Under the pieces are notes generated by a model. It made no database searches, was not told the DNA's origin, and was given only the letters and a program-made list of their open reading frames with translations. Both the position numbers and the translations under genes were made by a program. DNA of 64,000 bases, taken from contig NZ_JBBOOK010000001.1 of the NCBI RefSeq assembly GCF_038003045.1, positions 2,542,001 through 2,606,000 on the forward strand, read 5' to 3'. Shown here one piece after another: positions 62,068 to 64,000 of the stretch. Each line of letters begins with the position of its first letter. The first letter of the stretch is position 1. The stretch is from Sporosarcina sp. FSL W7-1349 (GTDB taxonomy: Bacteria; Bacillota; Bacilli; Bacillales_A; Planococcaceae).

Positions 62068-62121
62068 AATTTCTCTCATAACTCATGCGTGGTGAACGTG
62101 GCAACGTTTCTGCATGATGTG

Positions 62122-62159
62122 TTACTAGTAATAGTAGTACAACTAAACTGAAATGTAAA
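62122..62159 (-). promoter_or_regulatory. Promoter of the alicyclic-acid operon
   Basis: TTTACA (complement of 62154-62159) and TACTAT (complement of 62131-62136) with 17 bp between fit sigma-A. The palindrome TTACTAGTAA at 62122-62131 overlaps the -10 and start region and is a candidate repressor site. The leader to the first ATG is about 200 bases. Confidence 0.65.
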
Positions 62160-62200
62160 TAGAAATATCTAATTTATTCAAATATTTAATCTACCATCTC

Positions 62201-62512
62201 TCAACCTTTGAGATTTTCATATTGTTTATGTAAGTCCTTCAGCGCAGAGACCAACGCATTGCTCGCCTTTCCCAAGTAATGATTTTTAATATCCGCGATA
62301 GGCTTTTCAATACCATCCTGCAAACTATGGCCTTTTAAAATTTGTTGAAAAAAATCCCTTCCGTGAAGTGTCGCCAACGTACAACTAGCCGTCACGATTA
62401 CGCCGTACTTCTTATCAATTTCAGCCGTAATCGTGAGTGTTTCATACATATTTTGTGCCGCCATTCCTGATGGGAGCCTTGCATGTCCAGCGATAAAAAT
62501 CGTATTCATCAT
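62201..62512 (-). CDS. DUF3870 domain protein
   Basis: A 103-aa protein that fits DUF3870: NTIFIAGHARLPSGMAAQNM at the N-terminus, then KYGVIVTASCTLAT and FFQQILKGHSL. The family has no established function. The C in TASCTLAT and the early H look conserved. AAAGGAG precedes the ATG at 62512. It lies just upstream of the alicyclic operon promoter on the same strand, so it may be related to it in regulation or substrate. Confidence 0.75.
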   Translation of the reverse strand: MMNTIFIAGHARLPSGMAAQNMYETLTITAEIDKKYGVIVTASCTLATLHGRDFFQQILKGHSLQDGIEKPIADIKNHYLGKASNALVSALKDLHKQYENLKG

Positions 62513-62571
62513 CAATCAACTCCTTTTTCATCTGTCTAGTAAAATTATATCTCTTGCTGTCTGAAAAAACT

Positions 62572-62880
62572 GTAATTAGGCTTCCCTTAAAAATCCATGA
62601 CACCCGTCCGCCGACACAAACGCCACGTCCTGTGCGTCGGAGGCTTAGGGCCAACAGGAAGTTGGTCACTTAGACGTTGACAATCGAACAGCGAAGGGTT
62701 CGATTTGCCTTAATTTCTGCGATCTTTGCAGAAATTAAGGCACCTTTCAGGATGCGGCGGTTTTAGTCTGAGTTCCCCTATTCAGCGGGAATTTGAATAC
62801 CCGCCGAACAGGAGATGAAACCGCATTTACCTTACCACCTATATAGGTGGGAGTCTTCCGCTGAATAAAGCTAAAAAACG
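62572..62880. repeat. Dispersed multi-hairpin element, copy 3 (longest)
   Basis: This fills most of the 420-bp gap between the DUF3870 and lipoprotein genes. It shares CTTAAAAATC, a TGACA-CCGTCCG segment, GGAGGC and the CCTTACCAC...GCTGAAT end with copy 1, but has a long middle that copy 1 lacks. Successive stems are visible: GCCAAC/GTTGGT, TCGAAC/GTTCGA, GCCTTAATTTCTGC/GCAGAAATTAAGGC and CCACCTATATAGGTGG. No coding frame is supported. Confidence 0.65.
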
Positions 62881-62932
62881 CCATAACCCGACCAAACTTC
62901 TGACCGAATCATGACGCCGCTTCTTGCTCACT

Positions 62933-64000
62933 TTACTCATACACTCCCAATATTTCAACGGCCTCTTCCGCCAAGGAAGTGTCAACCGCTTTATCAAAAT
63001 CGATTTCTCCCCGGATCGCCCCGTTCGCCTTATACGTATCATATTGTTTCTTTATATCCTCTACGAACATCTTGCCGTTTGCATCTAGGCCGGTGACGTT
63101 CACCTGATCCCATAGGGCTGGGTCTTTCAAGGCCGTATGCTTCACCATTATATCCACGACCTCTTCCTTGCCGATGTCTTTGAAAAACGCGTCATTATAG
63201 TCACGGACTCCTTTTAAATAAGCAGCCATGAAACGCAAGGATACGGGATCGTTTTCCATGAACTTCGGCGAGGCGAGAACCATGGCGATCTGTGATTCAG
63301 GCGCATAGTCTGTCGCATCTTTGAACCGGTGGTGGAACCCATTGGCGACTCCTTGTGCAATGAGCGGCTCGATACTGAGCGCGGCATCAATCGTACCGGA
63401 GTCAATCGCCCCCAACATCGCCCCGAAGTCCGCAATATGGACGTATTCCACATCATCCTCTGTGAGGCCGGCATGCTTCAACATCTCTTCATAAATATAT
63501 CCATCAATGGAGTTACGGGATGAGACGGCAATTTTCTTTCCTTTGAAGTCTGGATAATCCTTGATCACATCGACCATATGGTTGCCGATGACAAACGTGA
63601 AATACGATTTCCCCGGCATATTATGGCCCTTATCCGCAATGATGCGCACGTCGATTCCTTGCGCAATGGCGTTAAAGAAAGATGCAGTTGACACGCCGCC
63701 CGCAATGTCTACTTCTCCGGCAGCAAGGGCTGGCAACATATCATCACTGTTCGCAAAATCGGCGAAATCCACTTCGATATTCATTTCTTCAAAATATCCT
63801 TTTTCTTTTGCGATATAGAATCCCGCACCCGAAGCCGCGCCATCTTCGGCAATCAAGATTTTTACCCGTTCGTCCAACGGAGTCAGTTTATCGGTTGCCT
63901 CCTCAGCCGGAGTTTCTGGTGTCGGAACAGGGGCAGGAGCGGGTTTCGGTTGGGACGATTCTTTCGGAGTACAAGCCCCAAGGATCAGAACAAGCCCGAC
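62933..64000 (-). CDS. NMT1/ThiY-like substrate-binding lipoprotein, 5' end beyond window
   Basis: The frame runs on past the right edge. Near that edge it reads LVLILGAC followed by TPKE, a lipobox, then a Pro/Glu-rich linker, then a periplasmic-binding domain of the nitrate/sulfonate/taurine type: SGAGFYIAKEKGYFEEMNIE, ALAAGEVDIAGGVS and FKGKKIAVSSRNSIDG. It would deliver an organic ligand to an ABC importer whose other genes are outside. Ligand unknown; aromatic or alicyclic acids are possible given the neighbours. Confidence 0.85.
   Translation of the reverse strand, partial: VGLVLILGACTPKESSQPKPAPAPVPTPETPAEEATDKLTPLDERVKILIAEDGAASGAGFYIAKEKGYFEEMNIEVDFADFANSDDMLPALAAGEVDIAGGVSTASFFNAIAQGIDVRIIADKGHNMPGKSYFTFVIGNHMVDVIKDYPDFKGKKIAVSSRNSIDGYIYEEMLKHAGLTEDDVEYVHIADFGAMLGAIDSGTIDAALSIEPLIAQGVANGFHHRFKDATDYAPESQIAMVLASPKFMENDPVSLRFMAAYLKGVRDYNDAFFKDIGKEEVVDIMVKHTALKDPALWDQVNVTGLDANGKMFVEDIKKQYDTYKANGAIRGEIDFDKAVDTSLAEEAVEILGVYE

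Overview
The window reads as chromosomal DNA from a Bacillota bacterium of the Bacillales, most likely a Planococcaceae relative such as Sporosarcina. That placement is inference. It rests on strong AGGAGG-type ribosome binding sites, moderate G+C, preQ1-I, SAM-I and purine riboswitches, CcpA-type cre sites, YumC-type ferredoxin reductase, CstR, ResC, PbuE and DUF2187 homologues, and many U-tailed terminators. No rRNA, tRNA, CRISPR array or prophage was recognised.

Layout. 1-8300: the 3' end of a SUMT (cobA-like) gene, a DinB protein, a CAAX protease, and an OmpR-type two-component system with a previously unlisted 58-aa membrane ORF between regulator and kinase. Divergent from it is a pair of uncharacterised membrane-protein genes. 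8300-12500 is an accessory, partly decayed stretch holding an SDR, an NTF2-like protein, a VOC protein and head-to-head remnants of an agrA-like gene and resC. 12500-18500: small housekeeping and stress genes (FMN reductase, Ogt, MOSC, queT behind a preQ1-I riboswitch, glutathione peroxidase, a soluble chemoreceptor, a nitronate monooxygenase, a gamma-carbonic-anhydrase/PaaY-like protein).

18500-38000 is a phenylacetate (paa) catabolic island. On the minus strand runs paaA-B-C-D, an EthD-like gene, paaF, paaG, a stand-alone aldehyde dehydrogenase, paaH, paaJ, a crotonase and paaX. No paaE is present. Instead a ferredoxin gene and a YumC-type ferredoxin-NADP reductase gene lie directly upstream with their own promoter, suggesting a substitute electron-supply module. 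A paaI thioesterase gene is divergent. A second operon, paaK-livHMGFK, couples phenylacetate-CoA ligase to a branched-chain-amino-acid-type ABC importer. A perfect cre site lies upstream of paaA, and a perfect inverted repeat lies at the paaK promoter.

38000-50000: metY behind a SAM-I riboswitch, a PlsY-like protein, pbuE behind a purine riboswitch of guanine type, and a CstR-controlled persulfide-detoxification operon (DsrE, rhodanese, TusA-rhodanese, rhodanese-MBL, TusA, TauE) with two CstR-like operators. Then come a TnpB-only IS605-type element, a DUF2187 gene, and a divergent YeiH/LysR pair. pepT and a drug/metabolite exporter follow.

52400-62000 is a nine-gene minus-strand operon that reads as an alicyclic acid pathway: AliA, AliB, BadK-, BadH- and BadI-like enzymes take cyclohexanecarboxylate to pimelyl-CoA, with two more acyl-CoA dehydrogenases and a 3-hydroxyacyl-CoA dehydrogenase for further beta-oxidation. 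It has a good sigma-A promoter and a long leader holding a U-tailed hairpin with a competing upstream strand, a candidate attenuator. One SDR in the operon has lost its catalytic residues. The window ends with a DUF3870 gene and the 3' part of an NMT1-type substrate-binding lipoprotein.

Between genes lie several repeat families: 21-bp-period arrays (four), a dispersed multi-hairpin element (three copies, one inside the paa operon), and long inverted repeats.
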